Origin: Chloroflexota bacterium
GTDB taxonomy: Bacteria; Chloroflexota; Anaerolineae; Promineifilales; Promineifilaceae
DNA: 64,000 nt
Reading direction: 5' to 3'
NCBI GenBank assembly: GCA_014584575.1
Contig: JACTMP010000022.1
Span: forward strand, 1-64,000
Each line of letters begins with the position of its first letter. Within the stretch, counting starts at the first letter, position 1. The notes beneath the pieces were generated by a model. The model saw only the letters and a list, made by a program, of their open reading frames with translations, was not told the DNA's origin and searched no databases. Positions 1-12,196 of this stretch are shown one piece after another. A program made the translations under genes and the position numbers.

Positions 1-2005
<2,005 letters not shown>

Positions 2006-2080
2006 ACATGATACGGAGAATTCGACACTCTCACATTACATGTAAATGATGTACTACAATTTGTTTCTTCATTATTTAGC

Positions 2081-2091
2081 TGTTAAAGAGC
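2081..2091 (-). promoter_or_regulatory. boxA-like antitermination site upstream of 23S
   Basis: On the minus strand this reads GCTCTTTAACA, matching the core of the rRNA boxA (TGCTCTTTAACA) bound by NusB/S10 in many bacteria. It sits in the tRNA-Ala to 23S spacer, about 80 nt before the 23S 5' end, as in E. coli spacers. I did not find a comparable copy in the 16S leader. Confidence 0.7.
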
Positions 2092-2252
2092 TTTCTTAGC
2101 AACCTGCTATCCAAACGGCAAGCTAAGCCACTAACAATTACCATCAACCAATAGGTTGATAGCATTTGCCAGTTTCCTAACACTCATTTGTAAAAACGGG
2201 ATTCCGGTTTGTGCAGTTGCAGTGCAAGCAGATGTTACATTCTAAGAAACAG

Positions 2253-2325
2253 TGGAGATGAGGAGATTCGAACTCCTGGCCTCCGCCGTGCAAAGGCGGC
2301 GCTCTCCCATCTGAGCTACATCCCC
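2253..2325 (-). tRNA. tRNA-Ala (anticodon TGC)
   Basis: The reverse complement folds as a 73-nt cloverleaf with acceptor GGGGATG/CATCTCC, discriminator A, anticodon TGC and T-loop GTTCGAATC. CCA is not encoded. It lies in the 16S-23S spacer between tRNA-Ile and 23S. Confidence 0.96.
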
Positions 2326-2330
2326 CGCTC

Positions 2331-2405
2331 GGAATTATGAATTATGAAGGATGAATTATGAAACCACCACTTCATAATTCACAATTCCTAATTCATCCTT
2401 CCTTC
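2331..2405. repeat. Inverted heptamer repeat (ATTCATA family) between the two tRNA genes
   Basis: One arm contains tandem GAATTAT/GAAGGAT-type heptamers, and the other contains their complements (TTCATAATTC, CCTAATTCAT). Together they form a long imperfect hairpin. The same family recurs at 57047-57112 and as one arm at 13704-13740. Here it fills the spacer between tRNA-Ala and tRNA-Ile, so it is part of the rRNA precursor. Confidence 0.8.
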
Positions 2406-2409
2406 AAGG

Positions 2410-2483
2410 TGGGCCTGGTTGGACTCGAACCAACGGCCTCTCCCTTATCAGAGGAACGCTCTAACCGGCTGAGCTACAGGCCC
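2410..2483 (-). tRNA. tRNA-Ile (anticodon GAT)
   Basis: The reverse complement gives a 74-nt cloverleaf with acceptor GGGCCTG/CAGGCCC, anticodon GAT, T-arm GGTTCGAGTCC and discriminator A. It is the usual first tRNA after 16S in a 16S-Ile-Ala-23S operon. Confidence 0.96.
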
Positions 2484-2517
2484 TCAACTTTCTTGCTCTC
2501 GTTTTTTAATTCATCCT

Positions 2518-2543
2518 CTTGACAACTAAGAAGTGGTAAGAAC
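2518..2543 (-). other. 3' arm of the pre-16S RNase III-type processing stem
   Basis: This segment is the inverted complement of 4196-4222, on the other side of 16S. The two arms pair over about 26 bp with one mismatch, bringing the two ends of pre-16S rRNA together. Such stems are the known substrate of RNase III in pre-rRNA. Confidence 0.8.
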
Positions 2544-2630
2544 ATAAACCTTTCAGCGAAGTTATTGTGGTCAATGACCAAAACAGCTTGCTGTTTAGCT
2601 TATTGGCTTACGCCATAAGCGTTAATCTTA

Positions 2631-4136
<1,506 letters not shown>

Positions 4137-4195
4137 AGAGTTATATCCGTACTCAAACGGACTACTGTTCAAACAATTGATTAAGGTTTACTTTC

Positions 4196-4222
4196 GTTCT
4201 TACCACTTTTTAGTTGTCAAGG
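4196..4222 (-). other. 5' arm of the pre-16S processing stem
   Basis: Inverted complement of 2518-2543 with one mismatch. It lies in the leader about 60 nt upstream of the 16S 5' end. Between it and the promoter, around 4250-4275, is a small hairpin (GGCTC-TTTC-GAGTC with one G-U pair) followed by six T on the minus strand, which resembles a weak terminator in the leader. Confidence 0.78.
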
Positions 4223-4354
4223 TTCTGGTTCTGCAAATATAACGGAGACAAAAAAGCGACTCGAAAGAGCCGACTTTCTTTATTTCTCTGTTATTTGGTT
4301 TTATTGATGTGCTGTTATTTGGGCGACATCCTCTTTTTGCAGTGACAGTCGGGG

Positions 4355-4383
4355 ATTATAACTTTCCCGTTGGGGGTTGTCAA
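4355..4383 (-). promoter_or_regulatory. rRNA operon promoter (consensus -35/-10)
   Basis: The minus strand carries TTGACA at 4378-4383, a 17-nt spacer and TATAAT at 4355-4360, an exact sigma70-type consensus. Transcription would start near 4348, giving a leader of about 210 nt before 16S. The rest of 4384-4530 holds no gene that I can support. Confidence 0.85.
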
Positions 4384-4530
4384 GGGCTTTGGGGGCTTTT
4401 TGGGGAAATTGCTTTTTTTTGCCCATCATGGTTTGTTTTTTCCCGTTTTGGAGGATGTTTTACTCCTTCATTAAGTAGATTTTGTGGTAAATAATGGATT
4501 TGAGCAAAAGATGGCGAGGTAACTTATTTT

Positions 4531-5169
4531 CTATTCAGGATTTATTTCTGACCGCAGTTGGGACAGGTATTGGTATATGAATTGCACACGGCCGTACCCC
4601 TCCCGCCGTCCGCTTTCTGTTTGCATGGTATCAGCCAGGGTGAGCAATTTTGTATAGAAATGATCCAGGCTGGATTGAGTATCATCCGGCAAACGTTGTA
4701 CACAGAAGGGGTCGGTTTCTGTGTACAACGGCCGTGCCAGCATCCCCCCCAGCGCAAAACAACGCGCTATACCAATAGCACCCAGGGCATCCACACGGTC
4801 AGCGTCTTGCACCACTTTGGCCTCGATGGTGGTAGGTGAAATACCGGCGGAAAAGCTGTGGGCGGCGATGGCATGGGCGATTCCGTCCAGATATTGTCCT
4901 GGATAGTCGTATGCGCGTAGAAAGGTGACGGCCGTGTCCGCTGCCATCTGGCTGGCATACGGCCGTTGCGGAGAGTCTTTAGGCACAACCACACAATCAT
5001 GTAACCAGGCGGCGGGTATGACGATGGCTAACGCCGCGCCTTCGGCCTGGGCAAAACGACGGGCGTTGTGAACCACACGGTGGATATGCGCCATGTCGTG
5101 GGCAGCATCATGGGCCATTTGCCCCTGCAAAAATGTTTCAAACTCTCTCTGCCAATGTGTCCAATCCAT
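4531..5169 (-). CDS. HD-domain phosphohydrolase (YedJ-like)
   Basis: A 212-residue cytosolic protein with the HD superfamily metal-binding pattern: His28/His30, the His57-Asp58 doublet and a later Asp in VQDADRVDA near residue 122. HD proteins hydrolyse phosphate esters of nucleotides or related compounds. The short bacterial HD hydrolases like E. coli YedJ match in size and in the N-terminal AHDMAH arrangement, but the substrate is unknown. The gene is monocistronic, and its stop lies about 150 bp upstream of the rRNA promoter on the same strand. No strong ribosome binding site precedes the ATG. Confidence 0.85.
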   Translation of the reverse strand: MDWTHWQREFETFLQGQMAHDAAHDMAHIHRVVHNARRFAQAEGAALAIVIPAAWLHDCVVVPKDSPQRPYASQMAADTAVTFLRAYDYPGQYLDGIAHAIAAHSFSAGISPTTIEAKVVQDADRVDALGAIGIARCFALGGMLARPLYTETDPFCVQRLPDDTQSSLDHFYTKLLTLADTMQTESGRREGYGRVQFIYQYLSQLRSEINPE

Positions 5170-5378
5170 ACGATCTCGCTTGCCAGCTTATTTACATTCG
5201 TCTCAGGCTGGCTTTACAATTTTTTTACCAGACAGCTTCAAAATCATCAGGGTAGTGCAATCTGTCCCATATTTTACGTGATGGCAACCATGATAACAGA
5301 GTATGGCGCGCTTGAAGCCTGTGGTTGGGCGCTGTCTGCCGGTTATCCTGTGTGCCCCACACAATATCAGGAGAATAC

Positions 5379-6548
5379 ATGAATACTTTGTCCCTCAAAA
5401 CAGTTCCTTTTGTCGTTTTATTGATTGTGCTGATGCTGTCTGGCTGCGCCGGTTGGAGCGGGGAGGCCAGGCAATTTGAGGCATTGGACACGGCCGTGTC
5501 CGTCCCCCTTGTCTCCCAGTCAGACACAGCCGAAATCATGGCGGCGGCCACGCCGCTGCCTTCGCCCACACCGGTTATTGAACTGGAGCAAGTAGTTGTG
5601 TCGGAGGATGTGTGGACGCAGGAGCAGGCGTTTATTGACCTCTATGAACGCATCAACCCGGCCGTGGTGTATATCAATGTGGGCAATGGGCAGGGGTCGG
5701 GGTTTGTGTATGATGCCAACGGGCATATTGTGACGAACAACCATGTGGTGGCCGGGGCACAGACGTTACAGGTGAGGTTCACCAACGGCCGTGTCGTACC
5801 CGCTACCCTTGTCGGCGCGGACGCCGCTTCAGACCTGGCCGTGATTCGCGTTGACCCCACCGGGCTGGCCTTGTCGCCGGTGGAATTTGCCGACTCGTCA
5901 GCCTTGAAGGTGGGGCAAATTGTGGTGGCTATTGGCAGCCCTTTTGGGCTGGAAAGTAGCATGACGACGGGGATCATTTCGGCGTTGAACCGGAGTTTTC
6001 CCCAGGGCACGTTCCAGGTGCCGGACATTATTCAGACGGATGCGGCCATCAATCCGGGCAATTCGGGGGGGCCGCTGCTGGATTTATACGGCCGTGTCAT
6101 TGGCGTCAATTCGCGCATTGAATCTCCGGTACGTGGCTCGTCGGGCATTGGGTACGCCATCCCCTCTAACCTGGTGCAGACGGTGATACCACAGTTGATC
6201 GCCAACGGCCGTGCCCAATATCCCTGGCTGGGCATCTCTGGGGTGGAAGTGACGGCCAATAATGCCGGGCAATTGGGTTTGAGCAGTGAGCAGCGGGGTA
6301 TTTTAATCAGTGGCCTGGTGAGCGGCGGCCCCGCCGACACGGCCGGTTTGCGGGCGGCCAATGCAGCCGGCGCCGGTGGCGACGTGATTGTGGCCATTGA
6401 CGGCAAACCGATTAGCACGTTTAGCGATCTGGTCGGCCATATTGTGCAGTACACGGCCGTCGGCCAGACCATTCAGGTACACGTGCTGCGGAATGGGCAG
6501 GTGCAGGTGATCCCGCTGACGTTGCAGGCACGGCCGTCGGGTAGCTAA
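5379..6548 (+). CDS. HtrA/DegP-family serine protease, lipoprotein, one PDZ domain
   Basis: The ATG at 5379 is preferred over an upstream frame extension because AGGAG lies 6 nt before it and it gives a clean lipoprotein signal (LMLSGC, lipidated Cys23). The 389-residue product has a trypsin-like domain with catalytic His122, Asp152 and Ser229 (GNSGGP), then one PDZ domain from about residue 295. HtrA proteases degrade or refold damaged extracytoplasmic proteins. A low-complexity linker (residues 30-70) follows the anchor. It reads convergently towards the aldehyde dehydrogenase with a shared terminator. Confidence 0.93.
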   Translation: MNTLSLKTVPFVVLLIVLMLSGCAGWSGEARQFEALDTAVSVPLVSQSDTAEIMAAATPLPSPTPVIELEQVVVSEDVWTQEQAFIDLYERINPAVVYINVGNGQGSGFVYDANGHIVTNNHVVAGAQTLQVRFTNGRVVPATLVGADAASDLAVIRVDPTGLALSPVEFADSSALKVGQIVVAIGSPFGLESSMTTGIISALNRSFPQGTFQVPDIIQTDAAINPGNSGGPLLDLYGRVIGVNSRIESPVRGSSGIGYAIPSNLVQTVIPQLIANGRAQYPWLGISGVEVTANNAGQLGLSSEQRGILISGLVSGGPADTAGLRAANAAGAGGDVIVAIDGKPISTFSDLVGHIVQYTAVGQTIQVHVLRNGQVQVIPLTLQARPSGS

Positions 6549-6565
6549 AGTTATGAGCAGGTCAT

Positions 6566-6604
6566 AAAAAAAGCGATCCTGACACAAATCAGGATCGCTT
6601 TTTC
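6566..6604. terminator. Bidirectional rho-independent terminator
   Basis: A perfect 15-bp inverted repeat (AAAAAGCGATCCTGA) with a 6-nt loop, flanked by A and T runs. It lies between the convergent htrA-like gene and the aldehyde dehydrogenase and would act in both directions. Confidence 0.9.
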
Positions 6605-6623
6605 GTTTTCTGACTTTCCGACA

Positions 6624-8279
6624 TCAACTTCTGCGACGGCTGAGTGTGGCTAAAATGGTCAATACCGTAATCGCTAGACCAGCTACAGCAGCTACTTTGC
6701 CGACTGTTTTCACATAAGCCGGTTCGGTAGGGAGCAATTCGGTCAGCGGTTCTAATTTTTGCTGTGGGGTGGTGCCAAACACCAGTTTGAGAATGGCCTT
6801 GTTCAAATTGTAAGTATTGGGCTTGCGCAAAATGGTGGCAATGTCCAGCGGGTTGGGGCCAGGGCTGACGATGTAGGCCCGGCTGGAAGTGAATTGCAGC
6901 AAATCTTCTTCGCCATGCGCACGGCCGTTGCCCGACTGTTTCACACCGCCAAAAGGCAAATTGGGAATGGCAAAATGGGTGATGGTGTCATTGATATTCA
7001 CTGAGCCGGTTTCCAATTGATGGGCAACGCGCTCGGCTCGTTTCAGGTCACGACTCCAGACGGAAGCACCCAATCCCATATAAGAATGATTGGCCAGGTG
7101 AATGGCGTCCGTTTCATCGGCCACTTTCATTATGGGCATAATGGGGCCAAATGTTTCATCCTGCATCAGCTTCATGGTGTGGTCCACATTCACCATCACC
7201 GTTGGCTGCATAAACATGCCATCCCGCTTACCACCGGCGATAATTTTTGCCCCTTTCGCCAAGGCGTCTTGCAGGTGGTCCTCGATGATGTCAATCTGGC
7301 GCTGGAAGGTGAGCGGCCCCATGTGGAAGGGATTGTTAACGTCGGGGGAGTAACCAATATCCAGGTTACTGGCCTCGGCCAACACCGCCTGCACAAATTG
7401 TTCATACACTGCGGCTACCACATAGACACGCTCGACGGAGACACAGGTCTGGCCGCTGTTGTAAAAAGCGCCCCAGACACCCCATTTGGCCGCCTGTTGA
7501 ATATCAGCATCTTCCAGCACAATCATGGGGTCTTTGCTACCCAGTTCAAAGATGACAGGCGTCAGGTTTTCGGCCGCGGCCTGCATGATTTTCTTGCCGG
7601 TGGCTACGGAGCCGGTCAGGTAGATGAGATCGGGTTTGGATTGCACCAGGGCAGCACCCACACGGCCGTCGCCATGCAAAAAGCGGACAAACGGCGCCAG
7701 TTCGGGAATACGCCGGAACAGGCTTTCAATCATGGTGCCGGTCGCGGCCGTCACTTCAGATGGTTTGGCAATGACCGCGTTCCCGGCCAGCAGGGCGGAG
7801 AAAATGGGTGGCACCAACAGCACAAAGGGATAGTTCCAGGGGCCAATCACGGCTACTACCCCATGCGGTTTATGTTCCACGTAGCATTGCTTGAAAATTT
7901 GCAACCCTGGGGAAACGCGGCGGCGGCGCAGCCAGTGTGGGGCCTGTTTCATGTATTGGGTCATCAGGTCAACGGTGACGAAGATTTCAATGAGGGCGTC
8001 CTGGCGGCTCTTGCCGTTGTCCTGGTTCATCACGGCCGTAATCTCATCCAACTCTTCAATCAGCAGGGTTTGCAGCTTACGCAAAATGCGGATGCGTTCT
8101 TTGAGCGGTTTGGCCGCCCACACTTTGGCGGCGGCAGCCATCTCTTGCCGGGCAGCCGTCACCTCGGCCTGGGTGGCAGTGGTCACTTCGCCAAATTGTT
8201 CGCTGGTGGCGGGGTTGATGAAGGGTAGGGTTTCAACACGGCCGTTGAGCGTCCGGCCTTTCACGGTGGTTACTCCCAT
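6624..8279 (-). CDS. Aldehyde dehydrogenase with C-terminal membrane anchor
   Basis: The 551-residue product starts at the ATG at 8279, preceded by AGGAGAG. It has the NAD(P)-dependent ALDH fold with general base Glu245 (VIFELGSK) and nucleophile Cys279 (SGQTCVS), plus the FGG.K.SG.G signature near the C-terminal part. The last 25 residues form a single hydrophobic helix ending RRRS, suggesting tail anchoring as in fatty aldehyde dehydrogenases. It follows the GMC oxidoreductase by 45 bp on the same strand, so the pair probably oxidises an alcohol to an acid. The substrate is inferred, not shown. Confidence 0.92.
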   Translation of the reverse strand: MGVTTVKGRTLNGRVETLPFINPATSEQFGEVTTATQAEVTAARQEMAAAAKVWAAKPLKERIRILRKLQTLLIEELDEITAVMNQDNGKSRQDALIEIFVTVDLMTQYMKQAPHWLRRRRVSPGLQIFKQCYVEHKPHGVVAVIGPWNYPFVLLVPPIFSALLAGNAVIAKPSEVTAATGTMIESLFRRIPELAPFVRFLHGDGRVGAALVQSKPDLIYLTGSVATGKKIMQAAAENLTPVIFELGSKDPMIVLEDADIQQAAKWGVWGAFYNSGQTCVSVERVYVVAAVYEQFVQAVLAEASNLDIGYSPDVNNPFHMGPLTFQRQIDIIEDHLQDALAKGAKIIAGGKRDGMFMQPTVMVNVDHTMKLMQDETFGPIMPIMKVADETDAIHLANHSYMGLGASVWSRDLKRAERVAHQLETGSVNINDTITHFAIPNLPFGGVKQSGNGRAHGEEDLLQFTSSRAYIVSPGPNPLDIATILRKPNTYNLNKAILKLVFGTTPQQKLEPLTELLPTEPAYVKTVGKVAAVAGLAITVLTILATLSRRRS

Positions 8280-8324
8280 AATATCTCTCCTGGTTGTTGA
8301 TGGCCGGGTATCGGCCATCCACAA

Positions 8325-10091
8325 CTACATCTTTCGTTTTAACAGGCTGAAGACGGCCACAGCCGCCAGCACGCCAACTGTACCAAAAGCCAACGCCTTT
8401 TTCATCTGGTTGGATTGGGTAACGGGTTGGGGTAGGGAAGTGGGGCGGGGCAACGGCCGTACCGCTTCCGCCTCCTCTTTTGGGGGGATTATACTCATGG
8501 CCCGCTCCGCTAATGCAGTGATCGTCAGGCTGGGATTCACGCCCAAATTAGCCGGGATCACCGACCCATCCACCACATAGAGGCCTGGATAGTTGAACGC
8601 CTCTTGCCGGATATCCACCACCCCGGTCTCGGCATCAGCGCCAATGTTACAGCCGCCCAAAATATGGGCGGTCGTGGGAATATCCAGCAGCAATTCTTGA
8701 ATGCTGCCCATCGTGGCCCCATCAGACAATTCGGAAAACCGTTTCACCACGTACCGCCCGGCGTCAATGATGGTGGGAATGGGCAGGTGGCTGTCTTGTT
8801 CCGTTACCAGCCCTTTACGACCAAGCGTAAACAGGTTACGGCCGCGTTTCAGATTCAGCCGATTTTCCACCGTCTGCATAATCATCAAAATGGTGGTATC
8901 CCGCGACCAATCCGGCAAAATGCGGGCTTTCAAAAAGTCATATGGGTTCTTGAGGCCATAGGCAATAAAGCGCCCCAAACGCTGCCAGGCCGAACCGCGC
9001 AAATCCACCAGCGGCACCGTCAAATTTCTGATAAATGACGAGCCACGCGGATAACGCACCGGCTCTACACTGGTTACGTCATCAATCCAAAAATGGGAGG
9101 TAATAGCGACCCCTTCGGAGTAATCCACTTCGCCGGAGCGGGCCGTAGCCCCAGAAAAGGCTTCGCTGTTGCTGCGCACATGCGTACCTAACCGCTGCGA
9201 AAGCAGGGGCAGGCTTTGCGTTTCATCGCGGCAGCGCAGCAGTAAATTCATAGTGCCCAATACCCCGGCCGACACAATCACATGGCGGGCGCGTATGCTG
9301 CTTTTGCGCTTGAAAGCCCAATCAGTAGTGCGCTCATACACAATTTCGTAGCGAGCATCGTCGGGTTGGGGGTCGTAGTACGGCCGTATGTCCAACACAT
9401 TCGCCTCGGCCTGCACCTGCGCCCCCCATTTCTCCGCAAAATAGAGATAGTTTTTATCCAGCGTATTCTTGGCATTGTGTTTGCACCCCACCATGCAGCC
9501 GCCGCAATGAATACACCCGGCCCGGTCTGGCCCCTCGCCGTTAAAATACGGATCCGGCACCACCTTGCCCGGTTCACCAAAAAAGACGCCGACCGGCGTA
9601 GGCGTGAAGGTGTGCTCCCGTTTTAACTCTTTGGCAATTTCATACAGACGGTGGTCGGCCGGCCACAGCTTGGGATTCTCGGCCGTGCCCAACATCCGGT
9701 TAGCCAGTTCGTAGAACGGCATCAGTTCAGACTTCCAATCGGCCAGATCACGCCATTCTTCAGCCTCAAAAAACCTGTCCGGTGGTTGAATATGGGTACT
9801 GGCATACACCAGGCTGCCGCCACCCACGCCACTGCCATTCAGGATCACGATGTCATTCAAGAAGTTGATGCCCATGAAACCAAAACAGCGCGCGGCGGGC
9901 AGCCAGAGATATTTGAATACATTCCAGTTCGTTTTGGGGAAATCTGAAGCGGTGTAACGTTTGCCACGCTCCAAGACCAGGACACGATACCCTTTCTCAG
10001 AAAGGCGCATAGCAGACACACTGCCACCAAAGCCAGAGCCAATGATGACAAAATCAAAACAATCATCCGGGGAAATAGAGGATTTGCTCAT
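8325..10091 (-). CDS. GMC-family FAD oxidoreductase (cholesterol/alcohol oxidase-like), tail-anchored
   Basis: The 588-residue product has an N-terminal FAD-binding GSGFGG motif (about residues 18-23) and the GMC C-terminal region with an N-P-L/S-type histidine segment. A four-Cys cluster CX2CX2CX3C (Cys193, 196, 199, 203) resembles an iron-sulfur or zinc site and is known in cholesterol-oxidase-like GMC proteins. The C-terminus is one hydrophobic helix followed by KRKM, so the enzyme is probably held at the inner membrane. The ATG at 10091 is chosen because the upstream frame runs into an intergenic repeat. It is first in a two-gene unit with the aldehyde dehydrogenase. Confidence 0.9.
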   Translation of the reverse strand: MSKSSISPDDCFDFVIIGSGFGGSVSAMRLSEKGYRVLVLERGKRYTASDFPKTNWNVFKYLWLPAARCFGFMGINFLNDIVILNGSGVGGGSLVYASTHIQPPDRFFEAEEWRDLADWKSELMPFYELANRMLGTAENPKLWPADHRLYEIAKELKREHTFTPTPVGVFFGEPGKVVPDPYFNGEGPDRAGCIHCGGCMVGCKHNAKNTLDKNYLYFAEKWGAQVQAEANVLDIRPYYDPQPDDARYEIVYERTTDWAFKRKSSIRARHVIVSAGVLGTMNLLLRCRDETQSLPLLSQRLGTHVRSNSEAFSGATARSGEVDYSEGVAITSHFWIDDVTSVEPVRYPRGSSFIRNLTVPLVDLRGSAWQRLGRFIAYGLKNPYDFLKARILPDWSRDTTILMIMQTVENRLNLKRGRNLFTLGRKGLVTEQDSHLPIPTIIDAGRYVVKRFSELSDGATMGSIQELLLDIPTTAHILGGCNIGADAETGVVDIRQEAFNYPGLYVVDGSVIPANLGVNPSLTITALAERAMSIIPPKEEAEAVRPLPRPTSLPQPVTQSNQMKKALAFGTVGVLAAVAVFSLLKRKM

Positions 10092-10117
10092 GACATTTAT
10101 CCAATTTGTAAATCTCT

Positions 10118-10183
10118 CAAGACCTGACAGATTTTGAAACGATTTCACGAACGGTTACACTGGCGAAAACCTATCAGGTCTGA
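10118..10183. repeat. Degenerate GACCTGACAG palindrome
   Basis: AGACCTGACAGATTTTG on the left pairs loosely with AAAACCTATCAGGTCT on the right. The same family appears in tighter form at 45350-45380. It lies in the divergent promoter region between the GMC gene and parA. Confidence 0.6.
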
Positions 10184-10188
10184 AACCG

Positions 10189-10226
10189 ATAACACAGTGC
10201 GTCATTTATAACACGATGCGTTATAT
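10189..10226. promoter_or_regulatory. Two tandem 19-bp operator-like repeats
   Basis: Two direct repeats (starting 10189 and 10208) agree at 15 of 19 positions. Each is itself an imperfect palindrome, TAACAC-N3-GCGT(T/C)A, of the kind bound by dimeric TetR-type repressors. They lie between the divergent GMC oxidoreductase and parA genes and could control either. The regulator is unknown. Confidence 0.45.
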
Positions 10227-10293
10227 TTTACCAATTGGAAATTTGTCTTATCCGTGTTATCGTTGCGCCGAAATAGTGAAATCAGGAGACCCT

Positions 10294-11094
10294 ATGAGCA
10301 AAATCATTGCCATTGCCATGCAAAAAGGGGGAGTGGGCAAGACCACGACGACCATTAACCTGGCGGCTGCTTTGGGTGAAGCGGGCTACCGGGTGCTGGC
10401 GGTAGATTTGGATCCACAAAGTAATCTAACCCAACACGCCGGCTTTGACCCTGACCAGATTTCTCCCTCTGTTTATGATGCCCTGAAAGCGGAAGTGGAT
10501 GGGTATGAAAGTAATGCCGCCGGTTCCATCTATGAGACCGATGAGGCGTTTCACCTGATGCCCGCCCAACCAGAACTGAGCCTGATTGAGATTTCCCTGA
10601 TGAACACGTTGAGCCGGGAACAAGTATTGCGTACCGTGCTGAAACCTATTGAAGATGCCTACGATTACATTCTGATTGATTGTAATCCATCATTGGGGTT
10701 GCTGGTGATCAATGCCCTGACGGCCGCGCACAGCGTTATCATTCCCATCCAGACAGAATACCTGGCGGCGCGGGGGGCGCTGATGATCTTGTCTACCATT
10801 GAAACGGTGCGGCGCAAAAAACTCAATGCCAAACTGGCGATTGAGGGGATATTGTTGACGATGGCCGATCCCCGCACCACGTTGACGCGCGACATTCAGG
10901 AGGCAGTGGGGCAGCAATACGGCAATGGCGTTCACATTTTTGAGCAAGTTATCAAGCGTTCGGTGCGGTTCGCGGAGAGCGCCGTGGCCGGGCAAAGCAT
11001 TCTGGCTTATGAACCACGTGGGCAAGGGGCGGAAGCGTACCGGCAAGTCGCCAGAGAGATCGTGAAAAAAGAGGCTGCCAGGAACAAGAAATAA
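10294..11094 (+). CDS. parA: ParA-family chromosome partitioning ATPase
   Basis: The 266-residue protein has the deviant Walker A of ParA/Soj (KGGVGKTTT, Lys11 and Lys16) at the N-terminus, a DPQSN switch region near residue 43 and the Walker B-like stretch YILIDCNPSLG. It dimerises on ATP and binds DNA non-specifically to move ParB-parS complexes. The ATG at 10294 has AGGAG 6-7 nt upstream, which rules out the longer frame from 10216. It is followed after 1 nt by parB. The sequence does not tell whether this locus lies near the replication origin. Confidence 0.95.
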   Translation: MSKIIAIAMQKGGVGKTTTTINLAAALGEAGYRVLAVDLDPQSNLTQHAGFDPDQISPSVYDALKAEVDGYESNAAGSIYETDEAFHLMPAQPELSLIEISLMNTLSREQVLRTVLKPIEDAYDYILIDCNPSLGLLVINALTAAHSVIIPIQTEYLAARGALMILSTIETVRRKKLNAKLAIEGILLTMADPRTTLTRDIQEAVGQQYGNGVHIFEQVIKRSVRFAESAVAGQSILAYEPRGQGAEAYRQVAREIVKKEAARNKK

Positions 11095-11095
11095 G

Positions 11096-12196
11096 ATGAC
11101 GCGCAAACGGCCCAAAGTTACCCTATCCCAACCGACCAAACCGCAATCTGGCGACCTGCAAAAATTGTTCACGGCCGTAGACGACGTGGAACAATCGGCC
11201 GGTATGCAACTGCTGGCAATTCGCCTGGACGCCATTCAGCCTGATGGCGCTCAACCCCGCCGCTCGTTCCCCACGGAGAGCTTGCAAGAGTTAAGCGACA
11301 GTATCCAGCAAGATGGGGTCATTCAGCCGATTGAAGTGACGGAAATCCGGCCGAACCATTATCTGATTGTGCATGGGGAACGGCGCTGGCGGGCGGCCAA
11401 AATGGCCGGTTTGGAGACGATTCCGGCAGTGGTGCGGCGGCGGGATTATGATGAAACGACGCGCTTTGTGCGTCAACTGGTGGAGAACATCCAGCGCGAA
11501 GATTTGAATGACGTAGACCGGGCCGGAGGGCTGCTCCATCTGCGGGATTTGATGCAGGATGAACTGGAAAAAGCTCAGGAAGCAGGCGTTTCTGACGAGC
11601 AGCCCTGGGGGAACAAAATTACCTGGGCGAAGGTGGGGCAGCGGTTGGGGTATTCGCGCCAGCGGATTCACCAGTTGATCCAGCTCTTGAACTTACCGGA
11701 TGAGATTAAGGAGGATGTAAGGGACGGCCGTATCAGCGAACGTGACACCCGCATCTACCAGGGACTCAAACCATCGCAGCAGCGCGCCCTGCACAAGGCC
11801 CGCCTGGCCGGCGACATTACGCCCGATGAGGCCAGAGATGTGGCCCGCCTGTTGAAAGAAAATCCCGACCGCACCGTTTACCAGACCATCCGCGACCTCA
11901 GGAATCCGGCGCCCGAATCATTACCGGCTATTGAATGGCCGGAAACGGCCGTGTTACCAGATGAGATGGAGGAAGTGCCAGCAACGGCCGGGTCCACACC
12001 CGACGTCCTCTCCGCCAGTTTAGCGCCCGGCGCTACCCGCGTCACCAATGTCACCCGCTTAAGCTACATCCGCCAACACCTGGCGCGCATCCAACGTGAT
12101 GGCTTGACCGCAACTGAGCGTCAAGAAGTATTGCGTTTGCTGCATCTGGTGGAACAGGATGTGCGGAGTTTGATTAAGGCTCTTGGTGAAGACTAA
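11096..12196 (+). CDS. parB: ParB/Spo0J-family chromosome partitioning protein
   Basis: A 366-residue partner of ParA. An N-terminal CTP-binding ParB domain contains the arginine motif GERRWRA (residues 94-100). A helix-turn-helix for parS binding follows at about 165-190 (GQRLGYSRQRIHQL). The C-terminus is Pro/Ala-rich and then helical, fitting dimerisation. ParB loads as a CTP-dependent sliding clamp at parS. The start follows the parA stop by one base, so translation is coupled. Its TAA overlaps the TAG of the convergent response regulator in the four bases CTAA. A near-match parS is noted at 19644. Confidence 0.95.
   Translation: MTRKRPKVTLSQPTKPQSGDLQKLFTAVDDVEQSAGMQLLAIRLDAIQPDGAQPRRSFPTESLQELSDSIQQDGVIQPIEVTEIRPNHYLIVHGERRWRAAKMAGLETIPAVVRRRDYDETTRFVRQLVENIQREDLNDVDRAGGLLHLRDLMQDELEKAQEAGVSDEQPWGNKITWAKVGQRLGYSRQRIHQLIQLLNLPDEIKEDVRDGRISERDTRIYQGLKPSQQRALHKARLAGDITPDEARDVARLLKENPDRTVYQTIRDLRNPAPESLPAIEWPETAVLPDEMEEVPATAGSTPDVLSASLAPGATRVTNVTRLSYIRQHLARIQRDGLTATERQEVLRLLHLVEQDVRSLIKALGED

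Noticed and set aside
2331-2405. CRISPR-like interpretation of the intergenic tandem repeats
   Set aside because: Units are 7-10 bp without unique spacers of constant length and no cas gene is seen.
4250-4275. Terminator in the rRNA leader
   Set aside because: The stem is only 6 bp with a G-U pair, so it is kept as a note and not as a feature; a real terminator between the promoter and 16S is unlikely.
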